Of a stretch of DNA of 64,000 nucleotides, positions 30,837 through 39,249 are shown piece after piece. Location of the stretch: the IMG/VR virus record IMGVR_UViG_3300048011_000285, positions 1 to 64,000 of that record; one strand, written 5' to 3'. Under the pieces are notes generated by a model. It was given only the letters and a program-made list of their open reading frames with translations, was not told where the DNA came from and made no database searches. Numbering within the stretch: the first letter of the stretch is position 1; every line of letters begins with the position of its first letter. Both the position numbers and the translations under genes were made by a program. The DNA is from a virus.

Positions 30837-30974
30837 ATGTATACTGTTGAATATGGCTACTACAACTATCCCAAAAAGACAAAAGAATTCAAAACATATG
30901 AAAGCGCAAAGAAGTTCTTCTATTATATTGGAAAGCGTAACGGTGTAAAGAAAGTAAATCTAACTGTTCGATAA
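30837..30974 (+). CDS. small basic protein, 45 aa
   Basis: ATG at 30837 behind GAGGAA (30824-30829) and the promoter at 30778. The product is basic and aromatic (MYTVEYGYYNYPKKTKEFK ... KKVNLTVR), a compact beta-like domain. Its stop is followed at once by the next promoter cassette. Function unknown; its early-type promoter and size fit a host-takeover peptide. Confidence 0.6.
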   Translation: MYTVEYGYYNYPKKTKEFKTYESAKKFFYYIGKRNGVKKVNLTVR

Positions 30975-30977
30975 AAC

Positions 30978-31005
30978 TTGACAAATACACAAACCATGCT
31001 ATATT
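30978..31005 (+). promoter_or_regulatory. sigma70-type promoter, repeated cassette copy 2
   Basis: TTGACA (30978-30983), 16 bases, TATATT (31000-31005), then AATTAAGTAATCAA as in copies 1 and 3. Drives the gene at 31036. Confidence 0.75.
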
Positions 31006-31035
31006 AATTAAGTAATCAACAAAAGAGAGAATCAC

Positions 31036-31224
31036 ATGTTTGACAATTTTTACAACGATATGATCAACTTCACTAATGAAAATGAAAACAAGAACCCAGA
31101 CGGATCTGTTAACTGGAACTTTGTTGATGCTGATATGTTTGAGAAATATCAAGTCATTCTAGATGGTGAAACATACTCTGAATACTTTAACAAAGCCGCT
31201 GATATTGTCGAAAGTGCTGTTTAA
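31036..31224 (+). CDS. small acidic protein, 62 aa
   Basis: ATG at 31036 behind AGAGAG and the GAATCAC leader shared with other small genes. The product is acidic, with GSVNWNFVDADMFEKYQ, a motif I recall from short unnamed proteins in T4-like cyanophages. It has its own promoter at 30978 and is followed directly by another. No function assigned. Confidence 0.65.
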   Translation: MFDNFYNDMINFTNENENKNPDGSVNWNFVDADMFEKYQVILDGETYSEYFNKAADIVESAV

Positions 31225-31228
31225 AAAC

Positions 31229-31257
31229 TTGACAAATCTCGCGAATCACGCTATAGT
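31229..31257 (+). promoter_or_regulatory. sigma70-type promoter, repeated cassette copy 3
   Basis: TTGACA (31229-31234), 17 bases, TATAGT (31252-31257), then AATTAAGTAATCAA. Drives the MoxR-like ATPase gene. Confidence 0.8.
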
Positions 31258-31286
31258 AATTAAGTAATCAAACAAAGGAATACAAT

Positions 31287-32417
31287 ATGTCTGCAAAAGT
31301 TTCAACACACGATATGGATGTTCGTCTAGTTCGCCCGAGTGATATTCGAACAGAAATTAACTACGCTATGAATCGTAAGCGTCCGGTCTTCATCTGGGGT
31401 CCCCCCGGTATCGGTAAATCTGAGATTGTTGATTCAATCACACAAGAGCGTTCAGGTTACATGATTGACATGCGGCTTGCTCTTATGGAACCCACTGACT
31501 TGCGTGGTATCCCAGTACCGAATATGAATACAGGCTTGATGGAATGGCTTCCGCCTGCTGACTTGCCTACTCAAGAACTTGCTGATCAATTCGAATGTGT
31601 TGTACTATTTCTTGATGAAATGAATCAAGCACCACAGTCTGTACAAGCTGCTGCGTATCAGCTAATTCTTAATCGTCGGTTGGGTAACTACAAACTTCCT
31701 GATAATGTTCTAATCGTTGCCGCAGGCAATCGTGAAAGTGATCGTGGCGTTGCGTATCGTATGCCCAGTCCGCTTGCTAATCGTTTCGTTCACCTTGAAA
31801 TGACAACTGACTTTGAAGATTGGCAGACTTGGGCTTTGCAAAACAATATAGATGCTGAGGTTGTGGGCTACGTTACTGCAAACAAAATGGATCTAATGAA
31901 CTTTGATCCTCGCACTGCATCACGTGCTTTTGCTACTCCTCGTTCATGGACGTTTGTGTCACAAATGCTTCCGATGGAAGGTGAGCAAATCTCAGATAGT
32001 CGCTTGCACGATTTGATTGCAGGTACTGTTGGTGATGGTATCGCTACTAAATTCATGGCGCACCGTGCAATCTCAGGCAAACTTCCTAATCCAACAGATA
32101 TCTTGAATGGCACTGTTAAAACATTGGGTAAAGAAGGTAGTGAAATCTCTGCGATGTTCTCACTGACTGCTTCACTTTGCTACGAACTGCGTGACTTTGT
32201 TGATCGTAATGGCAAGGACAAAATGGACGAGTTGTACAAAATGGCTGACAACTTCTTCCGTTTCATGATGGATAACTTCGAAACAGAAATGACCGTACTT
32301 GGTGGTCGTACCGCACTGAAAGTTTACAAACTCCCACTTGAGCCGCGTAAAGTTCCTTGCATCGAGGAGTTCTTTAAGAAGTATGGTAAACTAATTATCG
32401 AGGCACATAACGCTTAA
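31287..32417 (+). CDS. MoxR-family AAA+ ATPase
   Basis: Walker A is GPPGIGKSEIVDSI (about 38-51), Walker B is VVLFLDEMNQAP (about 108-119), the sensor region is VLIVAAGNRESD, and LANRFVHLEM carries the arginine finger. MoxR ATPases act as chaperones together with VWA-domain partners, often to assemble or insert cofactors into complexes. A VWA/metallopeptidase gene lies at 39868, separated by the metabolic cluster. GTTCATCC-like operon partners are not adjacent. RBS AAAGGAA. Good length for the family (376 residues). Confidence 0.9.
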   Translation: MSAKVSTHDMDVRLVRPSDIRTEINYAMNRKRPVFIWGPPGIGKSEIVDSITQERSGYMIDMRLALMEPTDLRGIPVPNMNTGLMEWLPPADLPTQELADQFECVVLFLDEMNQAPQSVQAAAYQLILNRRLGNYKLPDNVLIVAAGNRESDRGVAYRMPSPLANRFVHLEMTTDFEDWQTWALQNNIDAEVVGYVTANKMDLMNFDPRTASRAFATPRSWTFVSQMLPMEGEQISDSRLHDLIAGTVGDGIATKFMAHRAISGKLPNPTDILNGTVKTLGKEGSEISAMFSLTASLCYELRDFVDRNGKDKMDELYKMADNFFRFMMDNFETEMTVLGGRTALKVYKLPLEPRKVPCIEEFFKKYGKLIIEAHNA

Positions 32418-32432
32418 TTGCAGACTAAGCGT
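32408..32432 (+). repeat. 8-bp inverted repeat at the MoxR gene end
   Basis: AACGCTTA (32408-32415) and TAAGCGTT (32425-32432) pair around a 9-base loop, overlapping the last codons of the MoxR gene. It is followed by a second hairpin at 32441. Together they form a double-hairpin end. Confidence 0.6.
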
Positions 32433-32440
32433 TAGTACTG

Positions 32441-32471
32441 GAGGGAGGAGTATTGACTTCTCCCTCTTTTT
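32441..32471 (+). terminator. intrinsic terminator containing the next promoter's -35
   Basis: GAGGGAG and CTCCCTC form a 7-bp stem, followed by a run of T. The loop contains TTGACT (32453-32458), the -35 of the promoter for the adenylate-forming enzyme gene. Terminator and promoter thus share the same bases. Confidence 0.7.
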
Positions 32472-32481
32472 ATAGTATAAT
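32453..32481 (+). promoter_or_regulatory. sigma70-type promoter giving a leaderless mRNA
   Basis: TTGACT (32453-32458), a 17-base spacer, TATAAT (32476-32481). Expected start is about 32488-32489, at the ATG of the first gene of the metabolic cluster. Confidence 0.75.
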
Positions 32482-32488
32482 AAGAATA

Positions 32489-33856
32489 ATGATATATCAA
32501 ACATTTAAACAAACTGCAAAAAGATTTCCAAATAAGGATGCACTTATTTGCGGTGACAAAACATACACATATTCAGAACTAGCGACTAGTGTTGATAACT
32601 TGATTGCTGTACTTAGTACGGCATTTATGCCAAATGAGCGTGTACTATTTGCGAGTGAACGTTGGCATAACTATGTGAGAATGGTATTAGCATGTGATGC
32701 TTTAGGTGTCACATTTATGCCAACGTACTATGATTTACCCAAAGCAGTTATCGATGATATATCAAAAGCAAGCAAGCCGGACCATATCATTCTAAATGAA
32801 AATGATGCTATTAATCTTAAACCGCATAATAAGGGATTAGTTTGCGTTAAGGGAAAAGAATACGTTTACACTGTTCTATTCACTAGCGGTACTACAGGAG
32901 CGCCTAAGGCTGTCGCACATAGTAACAAGGCGTGTTATGATGCTTGTATTCAAAACATTGACATATTCAACATGAGTACAGACGATGTTATTTTAGCTCA
33001 ACTCCCGCCGCCGACAGTAGCAGGATTATATCTATTCCCACTACCAGCACTTATGGTAGGTGCTACAGTTGTCATGGAAGCATTTAATCCGAGGCGCTTC
33101 GCAGAAATAAATCTAACATATAAACCAACTGTTGGTATTATTGTTCCTGCTATGATTGTTGCTATGAATAGAGTGCGTAGTTGGCATGAACTTGATATGT
33201 CACATTGGCGTGAACTAAGTGTCGGTAGTACAATTATCCCAGAAGAAATGTTAAACATGTTATTTGACAAGGGTGTTCCAGTCATACGTGATTTATACGG
33301 ATGCACTGAAACTCATGTACCTCCGTTTACATATCTAATCGAACCAGATACTCAACACAAGCTACAATTAGAGTGTACTCCAAACTATCAATACAAACTT
33401 GATAGATACGGAGTTATGTGGATCAAAGGATCTCCCGTAATGATGTATTATCTTAATGATGATGCAAAGTTTGACGAGAATGGATATTGGTGCACCGGTG
33501 ATGTATTTGAACGCAGATACAATAAACTATTCTATAAATCACGGCAGAAAGATTTGATTAAAGTGAATAGTTATAATGTATCTCCAGTATCAATTGAAAA
33601 TGCAATCATGGTATTCCCAGATATAGAGGAAGTATGTGTGACGTTTCGAAGCAGGGAAATGTTGGGAGAAGTTGAGATCGTAGCATTGGTAAAGGTAGAA
33701 AAAGAGATAAATATAAGTGAACTACAATTATCTATCAAAGATAAATTATTCCCTTATGAAATCCCCAAAGAAATAATCATTGTTGATGAACCACTGACCA
33801 GGAATCAAATGGGGAAAATTCAACGGGAAGCTAACAGAGAGAAATTTGTAACATGA
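32489..33856 (+). CDS. acyl/aryl-AMP ligase (ANL superfamily)
   Basis: ATG 32489 is chosen over the TTG at 32453, which is part of the promoter. The 455-residue protein has the full set of adenylate-forming motifs: VLFTSGTTGAPKAVAHSNKA (P-loop), DLYGCTETHVPP, YWCTGDVFE, KSRQKDLIKVNSYNVSP (hinge), and TRNQMGKIQR with the catalytic lysine. It activates a carboxylic acid as acyl-AMP and then loads CoA or a carrier protein. It is shorter than acyl-CoA synthetases of about 550. It is the first gene of the cluster that contains a ketosynthase and a desaturase, so a fatty or aryl acid substrate is likely. It overlaps the halogenase by 4 bases. Confidence 0.9.
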   Translation: MIYQTFKQTAKRFPNKDALICGDKTYTYSELATSVDNLIAVLSTAFMPNERVLFASERWHNYVRMVLACDALGVTFMPTYYDLPKAVIDDISKASKPDHIILNENDAINLKPHNKGLVCVKGKEYVYTVLFTSGTTGAPKAVAHSNKACYDACIQNIDIFNMSTDDVILAQLPPPTVAGLYLFPLPALMVGATVVMEAFNPRRFAEINLTYKPTVGIIVPAMIVAMNRVRSWHELDMSHWRELSVGSTIIPEEMLNMLFDKGVPVIRDLYGCTETHVPPFTYLIEPDTQHKLQLECTPNYQYKLDRYGVMWIKGSPVMMYYLNDDAKFDENGYWCTGDVFERRYNKLFYKSRQKDLIKVNSYNVSPVSIENAIMVFPDIEEVCVTFRSREMLGEVEIVALVKVEKEINISELQLSIKDKLFPYEIPKEIIIVDEPLTRNQMGKIQREANREKFVT

Positions 33857-35550
33857 AATCACAGGTAAAAAAGATTATTATTTTAGGTGGTGGAGCCGCC
33901 GGATGGTTTACTGCTGGTTATCTCAAAACAAAAAATCCTGAAATTGATATTACCCTTATTGAGAGCAAGAAGATCGGTATCATTGGAGTTGGAGAATCTA
34001 CAATCCCACAGTTAGGTGATTTCTTTGCAGAAATGGGTATCGAAGAACGTGATTGGATGTCCAGTACAAATTCACTATATAAACTAGGTAATAAATTTGT
34101 TGGCTGGAACATTGAAGGTAAACGTCACCACGTATCAAATCATTGGTGGTGTTCTAAGTTTGATGAACAGTACTTTACATTTTCTTTTGCTATGCCAGAG
34201 AACCAACTAACACGTTCATATTATCATCAAATCAAAACAGACGATTACTTCAACAATTCTAAAGGCGATCCGGGAGTAGATGATAAATGGAATGACTATT
34301 GGTTACACCTTGAACGTCAAGGTCGTAGAAACTGGTGGGAAATGTCAGAGGATATGTGCGAACAAACCTTCCTGATGGACCACAATAAAGCGCCATTTGA
34401 TATGGATGACAATCAACTAGTAGGTGATTGGCAAGCAAAGACATATCACGTAGATGCAGAACGGTTTCCAGAAGTAGTACGTGATAGAGTTGCAATACCA
34501 AAAGGTGTTAAACACATTTGGGGGCATGTTGCTGATATTGTAAAATCAGAAGATGGATACATTGAAAAACTTGTACTAGAAGATGGCTCAGAGCATGAAG
34601 CGGACTTGTTCTGCGATGCTACAGGCTTTAACCGTATCCTGACAGGTACAATGGACAACGGTTGGCACGACTACGAGCATATCTTTACACGTGATGCTAT
34701 CGTGGCGCCAGTTAAGTATAAAGACGTTAAAACAGAAATGCGTCCGTATACACAGTCGTATGCACAAGATGAAGGGTGGAATTTCATCATCACTCTATAC
34801 AATCGTATGGGGTCAGGTTATATTTTTGATCGTACAGAAATTTCACCAGAAGACGCTATGGTGAAGTTTAAAAAGTATTGGGAAGGGCACGAGTTTATCA
34901 AAGAGCCACGACACATTTCTTGGGAGTCCGGTCGTATGGAAACTCCTTGGAATAAGAACGTTGTTGGTATCGGTATGGCAGGAGCGTTTGTTGAGCCAAT
35001 GGAAGCCAACTCATTATACGTAGCACAGGCATGTATTCAGTTAACTAACCGTATTATCAATCGTGCGAAAGAAGAAAATGCTATTATTACACCATCACAA
35101 ATTCACGCATATAACAAAAATATGAGTAAACTAGAAGACGGTATTGCTGACTTTGTTGCGTATCACTTTACACTGTCCGACCGAGAAGATACACCGTTCT
35201 GGCGTAAACAAAAACAATATGGTATTAACCATAATCACAAAGAAGCGTGTTGGGAACATTACCGTCGTCCTGTGAACTATGTAGGTAACGGCGTATACCC
35301 AGACTTTATGTGGGCCATGCTTGCTGTGTATATGAACAAGTTTGATGATAGCGTAAAACTAAACACCATCAAACCTGAACTAGTAGAAAAAGCAAATATG
35401 ACTTGGGACTTCATTCATAAGTCAAGTAAAGAGAATGGTCGTTACGCACCACACGCATATGATTGGCATCGTAAATTTTTATTCGACGGCAAATCACACG
35501 AAAAAGTATTGGAGGAAGCACTTGCTAAAATATCTAGAAACATTGTTTGA
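33853..35550 (+). CDS. flavin-dependent tryptophan-halogenase-family protein
   Basis: A 565-residue protein. GGGAAGWFTAGYL near residue 11 is the FAD-binding GxGxxG site; GVGESTIPQLGDFF and LYKLGNKFVGW (with the expected active-site lysine) are family hallmarks; FCDATGFNR and GIGMAGAFVEPMEANSLY complete the fold. The usual WxWxIP motif reads WNFIIT here (GWNFIITLYNRMGSGYIFD). The family oxidises halide with FADH2 and O2 to halogenate an aromatic. A marine cyanophage homologue (VirX1) has been described as an iodinase. A flavin reductase is not visible nearby. It is coupled to the ligase by ATGA. Confidence 0.9.
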   Translation: MKSQVKKIIILGGGAAGWFTAGYLKTKNPEIDITLIESKKIGIIGVGESTIPQLGDFFAEMGIEERDWMSSTNSLYKLGNKFVGWNIEGKRHHVSNHWWCSKFDEQYFTFSFAMPENQLTRSYYHQIKTDDYFNNSKGDPGVDDKWNDYWLHLERQGRRNWWEMSEDMCEQTFLMDHNKAPFDMDDNQLVGDWQAKTYHVDAERFPEVVRDRVAIPKGVKHIWGHVADIVKSEDGYIEKLVLEDGSEHEADLFCDATGFNRILTGTMDNGWHDYEHIFTRDAIVAPVKYKDVKTEMRPYTQSYAQDEGWNFIITLYNRMGSGYIFDRTEISPEDAMVKFKKYWEGHEFIKEPRHISWESGRMETPWNKNVVGIGMAGAFVEPMEANSLYVAQACIQLTNRIINRAKEENAIITPSQIHAYNKNMSKLEDGIADFVAYHFTLSDREDTPFWRKQKQYGINHNHKEACWEHYRRPVNYVGNGVYPDFMWAMLAVYMNKFDDSVKLNTIKPELVEKANMTWDFIHKSSKENGRYAPHAYDWHRKFLFDGKSHEKVLEEALAKISRNIV

Positions 35551-35572
35551 TAAAATATCATACGAGAGAAGA

Positions 35573-36322
35573 ATGCATATTCAGTGGTCGTTTAATGCTA
35601 TTGTAACTGCAATTGCGGTCCCATACTGTATATATACAGAACAATATGCTATTCTGGGATGGGGATTTTTGTGGGCATATCTAGTAATGTGTATCGGTGC
35701 AAATGCAGGATTCCATAGATGGGCATCGCATCATAGCTGGAAACCAAGTGAACCAATTAAATGGGTTATGATGACAATGTTTATGTTTGGATCTCCGGGA
35801 TCCCCACTAGTGACTGTTTTATTCCACAGATATCATCATAAACATAGTGACCATGAAGACGATCCGCATTCACCACATGTAATTGGTTGGTTTAGAGGTG
35901 CTACAGGTCGCTTCCAAAAGTCAGGCGGATATCTATCTTCTGGCAGAGATATGTTTAAAGAGCCAAGTGTAGTATTCTATCACAGACACTACTGGAAGTT
36001 CCAAGCCGTTATATATCTGTCTGCATTATTAATTGGTGGTCCTCTATTTTTTGCAATCTTTATCTGTTTCAGTGGTTTCTACAATGCAACTATTGCAGGA
36101 CATATTTTAGATGGGGTTCTATCGCATTATAAGTGGTTAGGTTATCGTTGGTTTGAAACTAAAGATCAGTCGAATAATAATCCTATCTTTGCGTGGTTGA
36201 GCGGTGGTGAAGCATGGCACAATAATCATCATGCAAGGCCCGGTAGATGGTACTTTGGACATAAGTGGTGGGAATTTGATCCTGCTGGTTTTCTAATCTG
36301 GGCGGTGTTAAAACGTATTTAA
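35573..36322 (+). CDS. fatty-acid desaturase (delta-9 acyl type)
   Basis: The start ATG 35573 is supported by GAGAGAAG just upstream and by avoiding a 116-base overlap with the halogenase gene. The 249-residue membrane protein has the three histidine boxes of the stearoyl-CoA desaturase family: HRWASHHSW, HRYHHKHSD and HNNHHARPG, with hydrophobic segments between (about 10-50 and 145-180). It would insert a double bond into an acyl chain using a diiron centre and electrons from ferredoxin or cytochrome b5. Shorter than host enzymes (about 300) but with every metal ligand intact. It abuts the next gene (stop 36322, start 36323). Confidence 0.93.
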   Translation: MHIQWSFNAIVTAIAVPYCIYTEQYAILGWGFLWAYLVMCIGANAGFHRWASHHSWKPSEPIKWVMMTMFMFGSPGSPLVTVLFHRYHHKHSDHEDDPHSPHVIGWFRGATGRFQKSGGYLSSGRDMFKEPSVVFYHRHYWKFQAVIYLSALLIGGPLFFAIFICFSGFYNATIAGHILDGVLSHYKWLGYRWFETKDQSNNNPIFAWLSGGEAWHNNHHARPGRWYFGHKWWEFDPAGFLIWAVLKRI

Positions 36323-36922
36323 ATGTTACTTAAAAATTTTACAGGTGCAGACAAAATAGAGTTTTCTTTACATCAAGTAGATGAAAGCAATATAGTAGAA
36401 TTCAAAGAATTCCTCGTTAAATGTGGCGAAGACGGCGGTCCTAATAATTCATCATTAAAAGCTATTAAGTTTTGTAAATGGGGATCAGAGGAAGCGTGGT
36501 GGTTCGTAAAACATAAAGATACTATTGTATCTATGTGCGGTGCGCATTATCTTCCTCATATATCTCCAAAATGCTATATGATAGCGTATCGTGTATATAC
36601 TCTTAAAGCATGGAGAGACACCGCATCATCTACTAAAGACCATAAAATGCTTAATGAATTTCATCACGGTGCAGTACAACCGTTTGCAGTAGAATGGTGT
36701 TTATCACGTGGTGCCGACACAATTGTTACTACGGTGAATACTGAGAAGAACCTAGAACAAGATCCCAACGGATTAGATTACAAGTTTTCCAGAGTAGCAA
36801 GAATCGTATTTCCACGTGGAGGGAAATATACATTGCTACATAAAGACTTTCTGTTATATAACAAATATCAGGATGTATGGAAGCTGAACTACAAAGACTT
36901 TAGAACAATGGAACCCCTATGA
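36323..36922 (+). CDS. GNAT-like acyltransferase candidate, 199 aa
   Basis: The layout EEAWWFVKHKDTIVSMCGAH, then YMIAYRVYTLKAWR, then FAVEWCLSRGADTIVTTVN resembles the beta-hairpin and central strands of N-acetyl/acyltransferases, ending with a strand like KDFLLYNKY. The acetyl-CoA pyrophosphate loop is not clearly conserved. In the cluster it directly follows the desaturase and overlaps the ketosynthase by 4 bases. It may transfer the acyl product to an amine, but the family assignment is tentative. Confidence 0.5.
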   Translation: MLLKNFTGADKIEFSLHQVDESNIVEFKEFLVKCGEDGGPNNSSLKAIKFCKWGSEEAWWFVKHKDTIVSMCGAHYLPHISPKCYMIAYRVYTLKAWRDTASSTKDHKMLNEFHHGAVQPFAVEWCLSRGADTIVTTVNTEKNLEQDPNGLDYKFSRVARIVFPRGGKYTLLHKDFLLYNKYQDVWKLNYKDFRTMEPL

Positions 36923-38070
36923 CTGTTTATATTGAAAACATATCCGCTTTTACACCGTTTGGCAATTTAGAACAAACCTGGAAATCTATTATCAATAATA
37001 AAATTGCGTATGGTCCTATAACTAAATTCGATCCAAATGCAAGTCGTTATACTAGAAGTAAAGTTGCAGGAGAGTTTCACTTCAATGCAGAAGAATATCC
37101 GATTATAACAGAAGCAGAACGTGATAGACTACCAGAGCATATGCAGTGGGCATTAGCATTATCAAGTGACTTGATTGGCGATAGAGAGCTACCAAGTGAA
37201 AGAACAAGTGTTATTGTATCTCCGGGATTTTCCATGTACTTAGAAAGTCTAAGGGCAAACAGAGAAAATACAGACAATAGCTATACATTCTGTCCTAACA
37301 TGATTGCACACAATATCAATATCAAATATGGGTACACAGGACCTAGTACAATGACCATGAGTGCATGTAGTACAGGCATATACAGTATTATTCTAGGGTG
37401 TATGCTTATTGAAACAGGACAAGCAGATTATGTTATTGCTGGGTCAGTTGACCAATGTATCAGCGAAGATGCATTTAAACAGATGGGCAAATTACGTGCA
37501 TTATCTACGAAGTATAATAGTAATCCCACTGTAGCAAGTAGACCTTGGGATAAAAAACGTGATGGTCTAGTTCTGAGTGAAGGCGGGGCGCTATTTTTGT
37601 TAACTAAAGAAAAAACAGAAAACACACTATGTGAAATAGAAAAGTATGTAATGACAAACGATGCGTATCAAGTTGTTGCGCCGCATCCTGAGGGTAAACA
37701 TATTGAAAGATGTATGTCACAATGCATCGACAGTAAGCCAGATTTAATTAATGCACACGCAACATCCACACCTATGGGCGATGTTGTAGAGTTAGATGCA
37801 ATTAATAGATTAGGTATGAAAGATGTCTACATAACTGCAAATAAATCACAACTTGGACATATGATGGGCGCTGCTGGTGCAGTAGAGACAGCAATAAGTG
37901 CCATGAGTTTAGTTAATAACACTATAACACCATCACTAAATATTGATATACTAGAAGATAGATATAAACCAAAGTATGTGACTACTGCAACAAAACATGG
38001 CATAAATTCTGTTCTATGTAATAGCTTTGGATTTGGTGGCACTAATGCAAGTATACTATTAACAAAATGA
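36919..38070 (+). CDS. beta-ketoacyl synthase (KAS II/FabF-like)
   Basis: A 383-residue thiolase-fold condensing enzyme with the Cys-His-His triad intact: MSACSTGIYSI holds the nucleophile, NAHATSTPMGDVVE and NKSQLGHMMGAAGAVE the two histidines, and NSFGFGGTNASILL ends the protein. It would condense an acyl thioester with malonyl-ACP. No acyl carrier protein is visible in the cluster, so the phage would rely on host ACP. It overlaps its neighbours by 4 bases on each side, showing strict co-translation with the other cluster genes. Confidence 0.93.
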   Translation: MTVYIENISAFTPFGNLEQTWKSIINNKIAYGPITKFDPNASRYTRSKVAGEFHFNAEEYPIITEAERDRLPEHMQWALALSSDLIGDRELPSERTSVIVSPGFSMYLESLRANRENTDNSYTFCPNMIAHNINIKYGYTGPSTMTMSACSTGIYSIILGCMLIETGQADYVIAGSVDQCISEDAFKQMGKLRALSTKYNSNPTVASRPWDKKRDGLVLSEGGALFLLTKEKTENTLCEIEKYVMTNDAYQVVAPHPEGKHIERCMSQCIDSKPDLINAHATSTPMGDVVELDAINRLGMKDVYITANKSQLGHMMGAAGAVETAISAMSLVNNTITPSLNIDILEDRYKPKYVTTATKHGINSVLCNSFGFGGTNASILLTK

Positions 38071-38465
38071 CATTTCAAGATTTATTTAAAAACAACCCTA
38101 ACATATGGATGCCAATAGCAGACATGTTAGACAATGTTTTAACATCAGGGATAAACGATAGATTTACACGCGCTGAACGTGAATACATGTTTGCACACTT
38201 TTCAAAAGAAAATAGTTGCGACTTTTGCTATGAACATCATATAGATTTCGCATATGATTTAGGTTATAACAATAGTATTACAGTCAAAGACTTGATGGAC
38301 GAAGACGCATTAGAAAATATATTTTGGATCAAAAATATTGCACTGTTAGTCAATACTGCGATAAAAGAGTATGATATAAAACAAATTAATTCAGAAAATA
38401 AAAAACTGAAGAATACAACTATAAAAGAATACGGTTATAACTATAAAAAGAATATACGGAGTTAA
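38067..38465 (+). CDS. AhpD/carboxymuconolactone-decarboxylase-like protein
   Basis: The stretch FTRAEREYMFAHFSKENSCDFC followed by YEHH matches the AhpD-like core, in which a CxxC pair and a nearby His form a redox or proton-transfer site (C at about 51 and 54). The protein is helical throughout, 132 residues, with a Lys/Asn-rich tail. AhpD-type proteins reduce peroxides or act as decarboxylases. In this cluster it might handle peroxide or hypohalite by-products. Overlaps the ketosynthase by 4 bases. Confidence 0.6.
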   Translation: MTFQDLFKNNPNIWMPIADMLDNVLTSGINDRFTRAEREYMFAHFSKENSCDFCYEHHIDFAYDLGYNNSITVKDLMDEDALENIFWIKNIALLVNTAIKEYDIKQINSENKKLKNTTIKEYGYNYKKNIRS

Positions 38466-38467
38466 AA

Positions 38468-39193
38468 ATGAAAAACATAGGCATCGATAACTTAAATGAA
38501 GTTATAGAAAATCTAATTTATTTACCTCTCAATATCAGTAATCCACCTGAAGGATGCATTGACGGGATAGAAGAAATAACAGATGACATGATGAAGTGGG
38601 ACGAATTCAGATCCTGTAACCTTATCCCCCTTGCTATCGACTACAGAGAAAAAGATGTCATTGAATGGGTGCCAAAATTTATTGATAAATTTCCAAAACT
38701 AAAGACTTGGCTAGAACAAGAAGTTTTTACTAAGGTAGGTTTTGGTAGAACACTGATAATCGTTACAGACCCAGATGAAACAAATGCTCCCCATATAGAT
38801 GCGGCGCGGGATACATTCGTAGATATATTAAATCATAAACTGCGATATGTATTACAAGGAAACGTAAGTGACTTAGTTTTCATTTCTAAGGATAATACGA
38901 CTGTTATCCCAGAAATCGACAAACCTTATATTATGAATGGTAAGTGGCCACATATGATGCACAATACATACGATAAAAGAAAATACACATTAGCTATTGG
39001 TGCACCTTGGGAGCCAAGCATTGACGATGAACAATATAGAAACCTAATAACAGATGCTTATAGTAAATTTAATAAAAATTATATTGGGTCAACTGGCATT
39101 GAGCTACCAGAAAACTGGAAGGAAATGTTTGAGGACTATGATAAAAATAAATCAAACCATGTCGATGCCAAAGATTTTATTGAAAAAACTTGA
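38468..39193 (+). CDS. 2-oxoglutarate/Fe(II) oxygenase-like protein, 241 aa
   Basis: It shows a double-stranded beta-helix pattern: TLIIVTDPDETNAPHIDAARD supplies the HxD pair, LRYVLQGN and LVFISKDN the core strands, and WPHMMHNTYDKRKYTLAIG the distal His and basic residue. This resembles aspartyl/prolyl-hydroxylase-like phage oxygenases. The C-terminal NWKEMFEDYDK recurs in the 43-residue ORF at 39687, and the two share a 20-base identical DNA stretch. It is the last gene of the metabolic cluster and its end contains the next promoter. Confidence 0.55.
   Translation: MKNIGIDNLNEVIENLIYLPLNISNPPEGCIDGIEEITDDMMKWDEFRSCNLIPLAIDYREKDVIEWVPKFIDKFPKLKTWLEQEVFTKVGFGRTLIIVTDPDETNAPHIDAARDTFVDILNHKLRYVLQGNVSDLVFISKDNTTVIPEIDKPYIMNGKWPHMMHNTYDKRKYTLAIGAPWEPSIDDEQYRNLITDAYSKFNKNYIGSTGIELPENWKEMFEDYDKNKSNHVDAKDFIEKT
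39122..39141 (+). repeat. 20-bp direct repeat, copy 1
   Basis: An exact 20-base match to 39723-39742, within longer similarity that starts at AACTGG and is followed in both places by a TTGACA promoter. It encodes EMFEDY in both copies. Confidence 0.85.
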
Positions 39194-39217
39194 CAAAATC
39201 TATAACTATGCTATACT
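39190..39217 (+). promoter_or_regulatory. sigma70-type promoter with palindromic -10
   Basis: TTGACA (39190-39195), 16 bases, TATACT (39212-39217). The -10 is embedded in the perfect 14-base palindrome CTATACTAGTATAG (39211-39224), a likely operator. Confidence 0.75.
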
Positions 39218-39249
39218 AGTATAGTAGTTGGAAATAAAGGACGAATCAT

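Noticed and set aside
33712-33719. GATAAATA octamer inside the AMP-ligase gene
   Set aside because: It is deep inside a coding region with no gene start within 100 bases, so it is taken as chance occurrence in AT-rich DNA.
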